NCBI RefSeq assembly: GCF_000311825.1
Contig: NZ_HE978570.1
Location: 26,853-90,852, forward strand
Origin: Peptoniphilus grossensis ph5
GTDB taxonomy: Bacteria > Bacillota > Clostridia > Tissierellales > Peptoniphilaceae
Length of the DNA stretch: 64,000 nt
Direction of reading: 5' to 3'
The notes under the pieces were generated by a model, which did no database searches, had not been told where the DNA came from, and worked only from the letters and a program-made list of their open reading frames with translations. Below, piece after piece: positions 26,145 through 35,433 of the stretch; within the stretch, counting starts at the first letter, position 1, and every line of letters starts with the position of its first letter. Both the position numbers and the translations under genes were made by a program.

Positions 26145-26384
26145 CTAGTCTAATTCGTCCAAAAGTTCTTCATAGGCTTTTTTTGCTTCTTCAAGTTCAT
26201 CGTCATCGATGCCAGCAAGAAGCTCGTCACCATCTTCATCTTCTATCACTTTTAATATATAGATTTCTGGCTCTTCTTCATCTGTATAGAGTGCAACATA
26301 GTCTGTGTCATCAATTGAAAATTTTGCGTCAACAAAAAATTCAACTTCAACGCCATCTTCATCATATAATTTTATTTTATCCAT
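26145..26384 (-). CDS. DUF1292 (YrzB-like) acidic protein
   Basis: 79 residues, very acidic (about a third Asp/Glu). The DUF1292 pattern is KIKLYDEDGVEVEFFVDAKF, then DYVALYTD and EIYILKVIEDEDGDELL. It belongs to the conserved alaS-ireB-ruvX-yrzB string. Function is unknown. It starts eight bases after ruvX and ends eight bases before the Fur gene. Confidence 0.92.
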   Translation of the reverse strand: MDKIKLYDEDGVEVEFFVDAKFSIDDTDYVALYTDEEEPEIYILKVIEDEDGDELLAGIDDDELEEAKKAYEELLDELD

Positions 26385-26392
26385 TTTATCAC

Positions 26393-26809
26393 CTATAAAT
26401 TAAATCTATCCAGATAGGATTGCAGAATGTATGTGGCTGCAATTTTATCTATATATTTTTTTCTATTTTCTCTGCGAACAGAACCCTCTATTAAAACTTG
26501 TTCTGCCATTAAAGTTGTCATTCTCTCGTCAACATACTCAATTTCAACATTAAATTTATTCTTCAATTTTTCTGCGAACTTCATGACCTTTTCACTTTGT
26601 GGCCCAATAGTATTGTTCATGTTCTTTGGAAGACCTACCACTATTTTTTCTACATTATATTCTTTTATTATGTCATGAATTTTATCATAGGCTATTTTAT
26701 TTGACTCTCTCTTAATTGTCACAAGAGGTTGGGCTGTAAGCATTAAAGCATCTGAAATAGCTACTCCAATCCACACATCTCCAACATCAAGGCCTAGAAC
26801 TCTATTCAT
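26393..26809 (-). CDS. ruvX: RuvX/YqgF RNase H-fold protein
   Basis: A 138-residue YqgF family protein with the RNase H/resolvase fold, implicated in 16S rRNA 5'-end processing (and called a putative Holliday-junction resolvase). Conserved acidic residues are in LGLDVGDVWIGVAISD (about 5-20) and YVDERMTT (about 97-104); VVGLPKNMN is the middle motif. Length is normal. It lies between ireB and the DUF1292 gene. Confidence 0.94.
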   Translation of the reverse strand: MNRVLGLDVGDVWIGVAISDALMLTAQPLVTIKRESNKIAYDKIHDIIKEYNVEKIVVGLPKNMNNTIGPQSEKVMKFAEKLKNKFNVEIEYVDERMTTLMAEQVLIEGSVRRENRKKYIDKIAATYILQSYLDRFNL

Positions 26810-26847
26810 ATAACCACAACCTTTACAGGTACATATATAATATGTAA

Positions 26848-26868
26848 AAGAGATGGTCTAGCCATCTC
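26848..26868 (-). terminator. Terminator overlapping the end of ireB
   Basis: Stem GAGATGG/CCATCTC (26850-26856 with 26862-26868), five-base loop, followed by TTTTACAT on the minus strand. The ireB stop codon is inside the stem. The T run is short, so readthrough to ruvX is likely. Confidence 0.6.
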
Positions 26869-27121
26869 AAATCTTTTCTAAATAAACTTTTAACATCTCT
26901 TGTAAAAGCTCATCACGCTCTACTTCTTGTATCATGGATCTTGCATTATCATGGCTTGTAATATATGTGGGATCGCCTGATAATATATATCCAATAATTT
27001 GGTCAGAAGGATTATAACCCTTTTCTTCTAGAGCATTATAAACAACCTTTAAAACACTCTTAATTCTCTCTTGTTCCAAACTGCTTTTTTCAAAAATTTG
27101 TGTATTATTGTTTTGATCCAT
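26867..27121 (-). CDS. ireB: IreB family regulatory protein
   Basis: 84 residues from the ATG at 27121, five bases after GGAGGT; a longer TTG start would overlap that site. IreB (YrzL, DUF965) is a small helical dimer that in Enterococcus is phosphorylated by the PASTA kinase IreK and affects cephalosporin resistance. The family segment [19 protein letters not shown] is followed by [18 protein letters not shown], with the threonine that is phosphorylated elsewhere near the N-terminus. It follows alaS, the conserved neighbour. Confidence 0.92.
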   Translation of the reverse strand: MDQNNNTQIFEKSSLEQERIKSVLKVVYNALEEKGYNPSDQIIGYILSGDPTYITSHDNARSMIQEVERDELLQEMLKVYLEKI

Positions 27122-27168
27122 AATTACCTCCAAATAGATTATATCATAAAATATCTATTTTGATAATA

Positions 27169-29784
27169 TTATAAAAGCTCGCTTAGCTTGTTTAGAGCTT
27201 CCTCTACTTTATCTATGTCCTTGGCACCAGCAGTTGCCATATCAGGTCTTCCGCCGCCACCACCGCCAGCAACTTTTGCGATTTCTTTTATAATTTTGCC
27301 TGCGGCAATTTTCTTTTCAACTAAGTCCTTTGAAACTGCACATACAAAGTTAAGTTTGCCATCATTTACTGTTGCAAATAAAACTACAACTGAGCCAACT
27401 TTATTTCTAACTTCATCAGCCAAGTCACGAAGAGTATTTACATCTACTCCCTCAAATTTTTTGATGACATAATTTATGCCATTTTTATTTTTAACTGCAT
27501 CCAAAATACCAGAAATTTGATCCTTAGCCATGTCGTGTTCAAGTTTTTCAATTTCTTTATTTGCTTCCTTAAGGCTCTTAATATTTAATTTTATCTTTTG
27601 TAAAATTTCTTCCTTATTAGACTTTAGTTCCCTGGCTATTTCTTCTTGTTCATCCTTAAGTTCATTTAAATATTTCAAAACAGCAGGACCAGTAATAGCT
27701 TCAATTCTTCTAATACCGTTACTTATACCACTTTCAGATAGGATTTTAAACATGGAAATTTCAGAAGTATTGGAAACATGAGTACCGCCGCAAAGCTCGC
27801 GAGAATAATCTCCCATGGAAAGAACCCTAACTTCCTCATGATATTTGTCTTCAAATAAACCAATAGCTCCCATTTCCTTTGCTTCATTTAAGTTTGTAAG
27901 CTTAGTTTCAACTGGAAGACCTTCAAAAATCTTTTCATTTACAATTTTTTCAACTTCTTCAATTTCTTCTTTAGACATTGCTTCAAAGTGTGAGAAGTCA
28001 AATCTCATTCTGTCTGGCATAACTAGTGAGCCAGCTTGGTTTACATGATTACCTAAAACATCTTTAAGGGCTCTGTGAAGTAGGTGAGTTACAGAGTGGT
28101 TTCGTCTTATATTATTTCTTCTTCCTACATCTATAATAGCCTTGACAGGAGCTTTTTCTAGCTTTCCTTCTTCAACTTCTACAAGGTGAAGGTGAAGTCC
28201 ATCCTTAGTCTTTTTAGTATCTGTAACTTTTAACTTAAATTTATCAGAAATAATTTCTCCAGTATCGCCTACTTGTCCACCACTTTCGCCGTAAAAAGTA
28301 GTCTTGTCTAAGATGGCAATGCCTCTTTCACCTTCATTTATGGAGTCCACAATTTCGTCCTCATCAGAAATTATTCTTATAATATTTCCCTGACATTCAT
28401 TTTTTTCATAGCCCAAGAAGTCGTTAGAAAGACCTTCAAATAGGTGCTTGTTGTCTTGGTTGGCCCAACCAATATTCTTGTCCTCTCTTGCTTCTCTAGC
28501 TCTTCTCTTTTGATCTTCCATTTCAGCTTCAAAGCCTGCCATGTCAACATCGAAACCTTCTTCTTTTAAGATTTCTTCTGTCAAGTCAATTGGAAAGCCG
28601 TAAGTGTCGTAAAGTTTGAAAGCTTTTTTGCCGTCAAGTAGCTTTTCACCACTTGCCTTCATTTCTTCGATGTTGGCATTAAGTCTTACAAGACCATCGT
28701 CAATAGTTTCTAAGAATTTTTCTTCTTCTCTTCTGATTATTTCCTTAATGGACTTTCTATTTTCCTTTAGTTCCTTGTATTGGTCTCCCCAAGAGTCCAT
28801 TACCATGTCTGCAATTTCATAAAGGAAGGCTCTCTCTATGCCAAGTTTTCTTCCGTGTCTTGCTGCTCTTCTTATAAGTCTTCTTAGGACATAGCCTCTA
28901 CCTTCATTTGAAGGCACGATTGTGTCAGAAATCATAAAAGTCATAGCCCTAATGTGGTCTGTTATAACTCTAAAGGAGATGTCTGCCTTTTTGTCTTCCC
29001 CATATTTTTTGCCTGAAACTTTTGCAATTTCGCCGATAATGTCCTTGATTGCGTCAATTTCAAAAATATTGTCAGTCCTTTGTAGAACTGTGGCAATTCT
29101 TTCAAGTCCCATTCCTGTATCAATATTTGGATGTGAAAGTGGATTGTAGTTTCCTTCTTCGTCCTTATCAAATTGAGTGAAAACTAAGTTCCAAACTTCG
29201 ATAAATCTGTCGCCTTCGCCACCAGGTCTTTCGTCAGCTGATCCGTATTCAAGACCTCTATCTACATAAATTTCTGAACAAGGACCAGATGGACCAACTT
29301 CAAGCTCCCAGAAGTTATCATCTTTACCAAGTCTAATTATTTTTTCTTCAGGTATTCCTATTACATCTTTCCAAATGTTGTAGGCTTCGTCGTCATCTTT
29401 ATAAACTGTAACCCAAAGATCTTCCTTTGGAATTTCAAGATTAACTGTCAAAAATTCCCAAGCCCAAGGTATTACTTCGTGCTTGAAATAATCTCCAAAG
29501 GAAAAGTTGCCAAGCATTTCAAAAAATGTTGCGTGCCTATCTGTTAAACCTACATTGTCTATGTCGCCAGTTCTAATACATTTTTGGCAAGTAGTAACTC
29601 TCTTTGCAGGTGGAATTTCTTCTCCAGTGAAGAATTTTTTCATTGGCGCCATACCTGCTCCAATTAAAAGTAATGATTTGTCATTTTTTGGAATTAGTGA
29701 AAAACTTGGTAGTATTAAATGATCCTTTGATTCAAAAAATTTTAAAAATTCAGTTCTTATATCGTGTAAACCTAAATATTTCAT
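27169..29784 (-). CDS. alaS: Alanyl-tRNA synthetase
   Basis: 871 residues from ATG 29784 (AGGAG six bases upstream). Class II catalytic core at the N-terminus (KFFTGEEIPPAKRVTTCQKC, RHATFFEMLGNFSFGDYF), an editing domain with the zinc ligands HSVTHLLHRAL and LCGGTHVSNT, and a C-Ala domain ending in a GGGGGGRPDMATAG stretch. It charges tRNA-Ala and hydrolyses mischarged Ser/Gly. Full length. A consensus promoter and a terminator-like hairpin lie just upstream. Confidence 0.98.
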   Translation of the reverse strand: MKYLGLHDIRTEFLKFFESKDHLILPSFSLIPKNDKSLLLIGAGMAPMKKFFTGEEIPPAKRVTTCQKCIRTGDIDNVGLTDRHATFFEMLGNFSFGDYFKHEVIPWAWEFLTVNLEIPKEDLWVTVYKDDDEAYNIWKDVIGIPEEKIIRLGKDDNFWELEVGPSGPCSEIYVDRGLEYGSADERPGGEGDRFIEVWNLVFTQFDKDEEGNYNPLSHPNIDTGMGLERIATVLQRTDNIFEIDAIKDIIGEIAKVSGKKYGEDKKADISFRVITDHIRAMTFMISDTIVPSNEGRGYVLRRLIRRAARHGRKLGIERAFLYEIADMVMDSWGDQYKELKENRKSIKEIIRREEEKFLETIDDGLVRLNANIEEMKASGEKLLDGKKAFKLYDTYGFPIDLTEEILKEEGFDVDMAGFEAEMEDQKRRAREAREDKNIGWANQDNKHLFEGLSNDFLGYEKNECQGNIIRIISDEDEIVDSINEGERGIAILDKTTFYGESGGQVGDTGEIISDKFKLKVTDTKKTKDGLHLHLVEVEEGKLEKAPVKAIIDVGRRNNIRRNHSVTHLLHRALKDVLGNHVNQAGSLVMPDRMRFDFSHFEAMSKEEIEEVEKIVNEKIFEGLPVETKLTNLNEAKEMGAIGLFEDKYHEEVRVLSMGDYSRELCGGTHVSNTSEISMFKILSESGISNGIRRIEAITGPAVLKYLNELKDEQEEIARELKSNKEEILQKIKLNIKSLKEANKEIEKLEHDMAKDQISGILDAVKNKNGINYVIKKFEGVDVNTLRDLADEVRNKVGSVVVLFATVNDGKLNFVCAVSKDLVEKKIAAGKIIKEIAKVAGGGGGGRPDMATAGAKDIDKVEEALNKLSELL

Positions 29785-29798
29785 ATACAACTCCTATT

Positions 29799-29865
29799 AA
29801 AAATCCTCCCATACCCTGGGAGGATGTGCTATAAATATTATAATTATAAAGAATATGATTGTCAA
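29799..29865 (-). promoter_or_regulatory. alaS promoter followed by a terminator-like leader hairpin
   Basis: Consensus TTGACA (29860-29865, overlapping the stop of the upstream gene), 17-base spacer and TATAAT (29837-29842). The start would be near 29830. Immediately downstream is a nine-pair stem (29803-29811 with 29817-29825) with a five-base loop and a four to five T run, ending just before the alaS ribosome binding site. Either it is the upstream gene's terminator, placed after the new promoter, or it attenuates alaS. Confidence 0.6.
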
Positions 29866-31145
29866 TTAGAGCTATATCTGTCATTGTATTTTAATTTTGC
29901 AAAATCAATTAGAATACAGATAATTGATGTTATCGGAACGGAGATTACCATTCCCCATACACCAAAGATCCCCCCACCTATGATTATTGAAATTAAAATT
30001 AGTAGTGGGTTAAGCCCTGTGCTGTCTCCAATAAGTTTTGGAGCAAGTATATTATTTTCTACCCATTGAACTACTAAGAAGAGAACTAGTACCCAGAAGG
30101 CCTTAGCTGGAGAATCCACTAGGGCAAATAATACTGCAGGAACACATCCGAGCAGTGGTCCAACATAAGGAATAATATCTGCAACGCAGGTTATGAGTCC
30201 AATGATTATGGCGAAGTCTACTCTTAGAATCAATAGATAAATCATAGTTAGGATTCCAACGAAGATTGCCATGAGCATTCTTCCCCTAATAAATTGTTGG
30301 AGGGCTACATCAATTCTATTAGCCAAAAATGCAAGGTCGTCTCTGTATTTATTTGGAATTGACTTTTTTACTTTGAGAGTGAATTTTTCCTTGTCCACTG
30401 AAAAGTAGAAGGAGAAAATAATTATTAGGACAAGCCTAAAGGCAGATGTCAAAGCTCCATAGACCTTAGAGAAAAGTCCAGAGAGTGAACCCATTAGTGA
30501 ACCCTGTGCCTTTGCAACTAGGTCATTAATAGTTTTTGTCATGGAGTTTAAAATATTTGAGACGATTTGTGGTGTCTCAACATCTCCCTCTACCTTTGGA
30601 TTTGACTCCTTGTATACATCTATAAAGTTTTCAGGAAGCTCGATGTTAAACTTAGCAAAAATTTCTGTCAAGAAATTATTTACATTTTTAGTCAAGGTAT
30701 CAACCATTCCTGGCAAGCTAGTGAGCAAATTTGAAATTTCGTTAATAGTTTTTGGAATAACAGAAATTATTAAAATTGCAAAGATTAAAAATACTGAAAT
30801 ATAAACTATTATTACTCCAAATTGTCTCTTTACGCCCTTCCTCTCCAAAAAATTTACTATGGGATCAATTATGTAGGCAAAAATAATTGCTATAATAATT
30901 GAGGAAAGAGTGTAACCCAAAATTGAAAATTTATTAAAAATTATGGTTATTAAATAGAGAATTAAAATCCCTATAAATATTTTTGTAATTAATTGCAGAT
31001 CTATGCTTATTCTCTTTTTGCCTTCAATATATCTATTTCCTATATTTACTAGGTAGTAAATCGCCAAAAATATTAGGAGAATAGATAATATTGCCAGGGC
31101 ATAAATCATAAATCTCGCAGCATTACCGGAAATTTGTTCCAACAT
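29862..31145 (-). CDS. AI-2E family transporter (PerM/YrrI type)
   Basis: 427 residues, about eight hydrophobic segments, with the long extracytoplasmic loop typical of the family after the fourth. Conserved features near the C-terminus are PYVGPLLGCVPAVLFAL, WVENNILAPKLIGDSTGLNPLLILIS and GGIFGVWGMVISVP. Family members are multi-pass exporters with proposed substrates including AI-2 and Na+/H+. The location upstream of alaS matches yrrI of Bacillus, whose substrate is unclear. An N-terminal extension of about 50 residues adds two more helices. Confidence 0.9.
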   Translation of the reverse strand: MLEQISGNAARFMIYALAILSILLIFLAIYYLVNIGNRYIEGKKRISIDLQLITKIFIGILILYLITIIFNKFSILGYTLSSIIIAIIFAYIIDPIVNFLERKGVKRQFGVIIVYISVFLIFAILIISVIPKTINEISNLLTSLPGMVDTLTKNVNNFLTEIFAKFNIELPENFIDVYKESNPKVEGDVETPQIVSNILNSMTKTINDLVAKAQGSLMGSLSGLFSKVYGALTSAFRLVLIIIFSFYFSVDKEKFTLKVKKSIPNKYRDDLAFLANRIDVALQQFIRGRMLMAIFVGILTMIYLLILRVDFAIIIGLITCVADIIPYVGPLLGCVPAVLFALVDSPAKAFWVLVLFLVVQWVENNILAPKLIGDSTGLNPLLILISIIIGGGIFGVWGMVISVPITSIICILIDFAKLKYNDRYSSN

Positions 31146-31149
31146 ATTA

Positions 31150-32277
31150 TCACCTGTTCTTGAACTTTTTCATCCCTTGGCTTATCTTTTCCACTACATA
31201 ATCACATTCTTCCCTTGTGTTGTTGTGATTAAGGGAAAGCCTAAGCATGGAAAGAGAATCTTCTTCGCTTCTTCCAATTGCCCTAAGGACATGGGATGGA
31301 TTTATACTTCCTGCTGCACAAGCAGATCCAGAGGAAACACATATATCATACATATCTAGGTACTGCACCATAGTTTGTGGCTTAGTATCCTTTAAAGTGA
31401 TATTAATATTTCCAGGAAGTCTCTTTTCTCTTGGACCATTTAAAATAATTCCATCAATGTTTAAAAGTTTTTCAATAGTATAATCTCTTAAATCTCTTGT
31501 GTAACTTATATTTTCATCAATATCTTTATAAGCATCTTCTAGAGCCCTTCCTATGCCAACAATAGATGCCACATTTTCTGTGGAGGCTCTCATGCCTCTT
31601 TCTTGTTCTCCACCATTTATGAAGGGAGAAATTTCTGTACCCTCTTTGATATATAAAATTCCTATTCCCTTGGGAGCTCCAAGTTTGTGACCTGACATAG
31701 AAAGCATATCTACATTTAAATCCTTTAGGTTAAATTTAATATTGCCCATGGCTTGCACTGCATCTGTGTGCAGTAAAATATTTTTCTCGCCAGCAATTTT
31801 TGAAATTTCTTCTATGGGCTCTATAGTTCCTATTTCATTGTTGGCAAACATAATGGAAATTAATTTTGTATTGTCCCTAATTTTTTCACTTAATTCATCT
31901 AAATTGACAAAGCCTTCTTGGTCAACAGAAATCAGAGAGTAATCACTACCCAATCTCTTTACTGCCTTAAGTGAATTTAAAATAGCTGGATGTTCTATCC
32001 TTGATGATATTATATGATGTTTTTCCCTTGGATTCAATGATTCTTTTATAACCCAGTTGTCTGACTCAGTACCTGATGAGGTAAAATAAATTTCACTGGG
32101 CTTAGTTTTTAAAATTTCTGCAATTTTTATTCTTGAATTTTCAATTGCTGCCCTAGATTTTTGTCCCAGAGAATAAATTGCCGATGCATTCCCATAATTT
32201 TCTCTCAAATAGGGAAGCATGGCATTAAGAACACTTTCTGTTACTTTTGTAGTGGCAGCATTGTCCATGTAAATCAT
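31150..32277 (-). CDS. iscS: Cysteine desulfurase, IscS/NifS type
   Basis: 375 residues, class V aminotransferase fold. The PLP lysine is in MSGHKLGAPKGIGILY (K about 199), and the persulfide cysteine is in the flexible loop SSGSACAAGS, which marks group I (IscS/NifS) rather than SufS. It moves sulfur from cysteine to Fe-S assembly or tRNA thiolation partners. It is the last gene of the suf operon, after an Rrf2 regulator, so the window has two desulfurases. The usual partner mnmA is not adjacent here. Confidence 0.94.
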   Translation of the reverse strand: MIYMDNAATTKVTESVLNAMLPYLRENYGNASAIYSLGQKSRAAIENSRIKIAEILKTKPSEIYFTSSGTESDNWVIKESLNPREKHHIISSRIEHPAILNSLKAVKRLGSDYSLISVDQEGFVNLDELSEKIRDNTKLISIMFANNEIGTIEPIEEISKIAGEKNILLHTDAVQAMGNIKFNLKDLNVDMLSMSGHKLGAPKGIGILYIKEGTEISPFINGGEQERGMRASTENVASIVGIGRALEDAYKDIDENISYTRDLRDYTIEKLLNIDGIILNGPREKRLPGNINITLKDTKPQTMVQYLDMYDICVSSGSACAAGSINPSHVLRAIGRSEEDSLSMLRLSLNHNNTREECDYVVEKISQGMKKFKNR

Positions 32278-32284
32278 AATAACC

Positions 32285-32680
32285 TCACATGTCTGCTAGA
32301 GTCATGGACTCCATTACATCTTCAATTTGTCCTTGAAGTTTTGATAAAATATCTCTTGTTGCACAATCCTTAAGCTTGCCGCAATTAGAATTTTTGCCAA
32401 GGTCGCAACATGAAAGGGACATGTCTCCTTCAAGGGCATTTATTATTTCTCCAATGGCAATTTCCTTTGGGTCTCTTGAAAGTACATAGCCGCCGCCTGC
32501 TCCTCTTATAGATTTCACAAGGTCAGCCTTCCTAAGAAGTGTGAAGAGTTGCTCCAAATAAGATTCAGATAAGTTTTCTTCCTTTGCAATATCCTTTAGT
32601 GCAATGGGACCCTTGCCCATATTTTCCTTTAAATTATACATTGCCATTAAACCGTAACGGCCTTTTGTAGAAAGTTTCAT
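32285..32680 (-). CDS. Rrf2 family Fe-S responsive regulator (IscR-like)
   Basis: 131 residues. The N-terminal winged helix is KLSTKGRYGLMAMYNL, then SESYLEQLFTLLRKADLVKS and RGAGGGYVL. A cysteine cluster at about 92-108 (LSCCDLGKNSNCGKLKDC) has the spacing expected to bind an Fe-S cluster as in IscR. Position between sufU and iscS suggests autoregulation of Fe-S assembly. CymR-type proteins lack such a cluster, so IscR-like sensing is preferred. Confidence 0.92.
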   Translation of the reverse strand: MKLSTKGRYGLMAMYNLKENMGKGPIALKDIAKEENLSESYLEQLFTLLRKADLVKSIRGAGGGYVLSRDPKEIAIGEIINALEGDMSLSCCDLGKNSNCGKLKDCATRDILSKLQGQIEDVMESMTLADM

Positions 32681-32691
32681 TTAATCACCTC

Positions 32692-33147
32692 TTATGATGG
32701 AATAAAAGATCCTTCTTCTTTATTATTTTCTAACATGTCCTTTAAGGTGTACCAGGAAAGGACTGCGCACTTAACCCTGGCAGGAAGTGTGCTAATGGAT
32801 TCAAAGGCAATGGCATCGTCAAGATCTTCTAGTTCATCAGGGTCTGTAACTTCTCCCTTTACCATTCCTATAAATTTTTTTGCCCTTTCAATGGCTTTTT
32901 CCACCTTTAAGCCCTTTACATTGTCGCACATTATTGATGTAGAAGCTTGTGAAATTGCACAGCCATGACCTGTATAAGAAATGTCTTCTATTATTCCATC
33001 TTTTACTTTTAATTCAAGAGTAATTTCATCGCCACAACTTGGATTGTGTCCAAGTTCCTTGTGAGTGTAACCTTCTAATTCATGTCTATTGTGTTTATTT
33101 CTTGAATGTTCCAAAATTAATTCAGTGTAAATATTATCAAGATTCAA
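32692..33147 (-). CDS. sufU: SufU zinc-dependent sulfur acceptor
   Basis: 151 residues of the NifU N-terminal-like/SufU family. Three cysteines are in NPSCGDE (about 38), GHGCAISQAS (about 63) and RVKCAVLSW (about 125). In SufU these bind zinc and accept sulfur from SufS. The 18-residue insertion between the second and third cysteines that marks SufU against IscU appears present. It overlaps sufS by eleven bases. Confidence 0.94.
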   Translation of the reverse strand: MNLDNIYTELILEHSRNKHNRHELEGYTHKELGHNPSCGDEITLELKVKDGIIEDISYTGHGCAISQASTSIMCDNVKGLKVEKAIERAKKFIGMVKGEVTDPDELEDLDDAIAFESISTLPARVKCAVLSWYTLKDMLENNKEEGSFIPS

Positions 33148-34378
33148 TTCCCAAAATCCTCCTTACATCTTCAAGATGTTCTACGAAATAATCAATTTCT
33201 TCCACTGTGTTGTAAATCGCAAAACTTGCTCTACAAGAAAAGTTTGAACCCAAAAATCTATGAAGTGGTTGGGCACAGTGGTGACCTGACCTTATGGCAA
33301 TTCCAAAAGTATCAAGAATTGATGCAACATCGTGAGGGTGAGCTTCTTTAAAGTTAAAAGATATAACTGGCGCCCTGTTCTTGTCACTTGTTGTATAAAC
33401 TTCAAGGTAATCTAATTTTTTTAGTTTGTCGTAAGCATAGTCAGTTAAATATCTTTCATATTCGTCAATTTTATCCATGCCATACTTATTTATAAAGTCA
33501 ATGGCTGCTGCAAGGTTTACTGCCCCTTCAACATTGGCAGTTCCCGCTTCAAATCTTTGTGGTGCATCTAAGAAAGTTGTCTTGTCTTCGTAAACATATT
33601 CGATCATGTCGCCACCTGATAGGAATGGCTCCATTTCATTTAAGAGCTTTTCTTTTCCATAAAGGACGCCAATTCCTAGAGCAGAATACATTTTGTGTCC
33701 AGAAAAAGCTAAAAAGTCAACATCAAGCTGGCTGACATTTACTTTTCTGTGAGGCACAAGTTGTGCACCGTCTAAAATAATTTTTGCAGGAGACTTTTCT
33801 CTTGCGTATTTAACAATTTTTTCAATGTCAGGATTTGTTCCAACTACATTGGATGCACCTGTTATTGACAAAATTTTTGTCTTTTCAGTGACTTTTTCTT
33901 CAATTTCAGAAAAAGGAATTTGTTTGTCCTCGTCAATGTATAAATATTTTAATTTTGCCCCAGTTTTTTTGGCAACTTCTTGCCAAGGAACTAGGTTTGA
34001 GTGGTGCTCCATTATTGAAATTAAAATTTCGTCGCCCTCACTTAAATTGTTAAGTCCATAGGAGTAGGCAATTAAATTTAGTGCTTCTGTTGCATTTCTT
34101 AAAAATACAATTTCACTTGCCTTTTTTGCTCCCACAAAGTCGGCAACCTTTTGTCTTGCATCTTCATAAACTTCTGTGGACTTCATGGCAAGATAGTGAG
34201 CTCCCCTGTGGGGGTTTCCATTTTCATTTTCATAAAAATTCTTTATATTTTCTATAATCTCACGAGGCTTTTGTGTAGTTGCCCCATTGTCAAAGTAGAC
34301 AATGTCTTTGCCATTTGGCTTTAATTTTAAAAAGGGAAACTCTTTTCTAATATCTTCAATTTCATTTTTTGTAAACAT
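33137..34378 (-). CDS. sufS: Cysteine desulfurase SufS
   Basis: A 413-residue group II desulfurase. The PLP lysine is in FSGHKMYSALGIG (K about 229), and the catalytic cysteine is in IRSGHHCAQPLH (C about 367) in the rigid, short loop typical of SufS. It gives persulfide to SufU for assembly on SufBCD. It is one base from sufD and overlaps sufU. Confidence 0.96.
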   Translation of the reverse strand: MFTKNEIEDIRKEFPFLKLKPNGKDIVYFDNGATTQKPREIIENIKNFYENENGNPHRGAHYLAMKSTEVYEDARQKVADFVGAKKASEIVFLRNATEALNLIAYSYGLNNLSEGDEILISIMEHHSNLVPWQEVAKKTGAKLKYLYIDEDKQIPFSEIEEKVTEKTKILSITGASNVVGTNPDIEKIVKYAREKSPAKIILDGAQLVPHRKVNVSQLDVDFLAFSGHKMYSALGIGVLYGKEKLLNEMEPFLSGGDMIEYVYEDKTTFLDAPQRFEAGTANVEGAVNLAAAIDFINKYGMDKIDEYERYLTDYAYDKLKKLDYLEVYTTSDKNRAPVISFNFKEAHPHDVASILDTFGIAIRSGHHCAQPLHRFLGSNFSCRASFAIYNTVEEIDYFVEHLEDVRRILGIES

Positions 34379-34379
34379 A

Positions 34380-35426
34380 TTAATTTCCTCTCTTTATAAT
34401 TTTTCTAACTGAATCCCAAACTTCTTCTCTCAACTTTTCATCAGAAAGAGCGTCAATGGCACGAGAAAATTTAGATTCAACTATTAAGGCTTCAGCTTCT
34501 TCGTGGCTAATGCCCCTAGACATTAAATAAAATATTTGGTCCATGTCAAGCTTACCTGCACTTGATGCGTGATTGCCAACTACATCGTCTTCGTGGGCAA
34601 GCATTAGTGGGACTGATACTGAATGAACTGTGTCGTCAAGTAAAATTGAATACTCTTCTTCTGAGCCAACAGCACCCCTCGCCCCTTCAATAAATTGTAG
34701 GTTTGACTTAAAGTTTTTAAAGGCTCTGTCCTTTAAGGCTCCATTTACCAAAATATCTGACTCAGTTTTTTTGCCCCTGTGGATCATGTCGTAATTCATG
34801 TTTAGATACTCGTCCTTTTGACCAAAGTAAATTGAATCTACTATTGACTGAGACTTTTCTCCAATTAACTCACACTTATAATTTGTGTAAAGTTTTCCTG
34901 CCCCAAGTTCATATTGGTGAAGAGTTACCTTTGCTCCATCTTCTGTATAAATGCCAATGGATTCAAGGACAAGGGACTTGTCATCGTCTCTTGCAATGAC
35001 AAAAACTTCTACTTCAGAATTTTCCTTGGCAAGAACTTTTATTACAGAATTTCTAAATTTTTCACCTTGACCAGAAGATGTGTAGTCTAAAACTACTTTT
35101 AATTTTGAATTTTTTTCTGCAATAATGTGATGGAGATCAAAGAGTTCAGAATAATCGTCATCTAATTCAAATAATTTAAAGTCTTCTCTCTCTTCACCTT
35201 CTTTTGCCTCGTAAGAATTATAATAATTTAAATATTTTCTATTTAATTCTAGTGCATCTTCTGAAATTCCATATTTTATTTTTTCAAATTCAGAAATTTC
35301 TCCTGGATTTTTTTCTCCAACTTCTCTATATAAGATCCCCTTAATTTCAGGAATTTTTATTTTAGTTTCATTTACCCTTAAAAAGCTAAAAGTCTTAAAG
35401 GCAATTTCATTTCCAATTATATTCAT
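34380..35426 (-). CDS. sufD: Fe-S assembly scaffold subunit SufD
   Basis: 348 residues, with a SufBD beta-helix core in the C-terminal two thirds. The end has the shared SufB/D pattern AHEDDVVGNHASSAGKLDMD and YLMSRGISHEEAEALIVE. It pairs with SufB on the SufC ATPase. The N-terminal third is weakly conserved, as is usual. Seven bases from sufB. Confidence 0.94.
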   Translation of the reverse strand: MNIIGNEIAFKTFSFLRVNETKIKIPEIKGILYREVGEKNPGEISEFEKIKYGISEDALELNRKYLNYYNSYEAKEGEEREDFKLFELDDDYSELFDLHHIIAEKNSKLKVVLDYTSSGQGEKFRNSVIKVLAKENSEVEVFVIARDDDKSLVLESIGIYTEDGAKVTLHQYELGAGKLYTNYKCELIGEKSQSIVDSIYFGQKDEYLNMNYDMIHRGKKTESDILVNGALKDRAFKNFKSNLQFIEGARGAVGSEEEYSILLDDTVHSVSVPLMLAHEDDVVGNHASSAGKLDMDQIFYLMSRGISHEEAEALIVESKFSRAIDALSDEKLREEVWDSVRKIIKRGN

Positions 35427-35433
35427 CTTTCAC

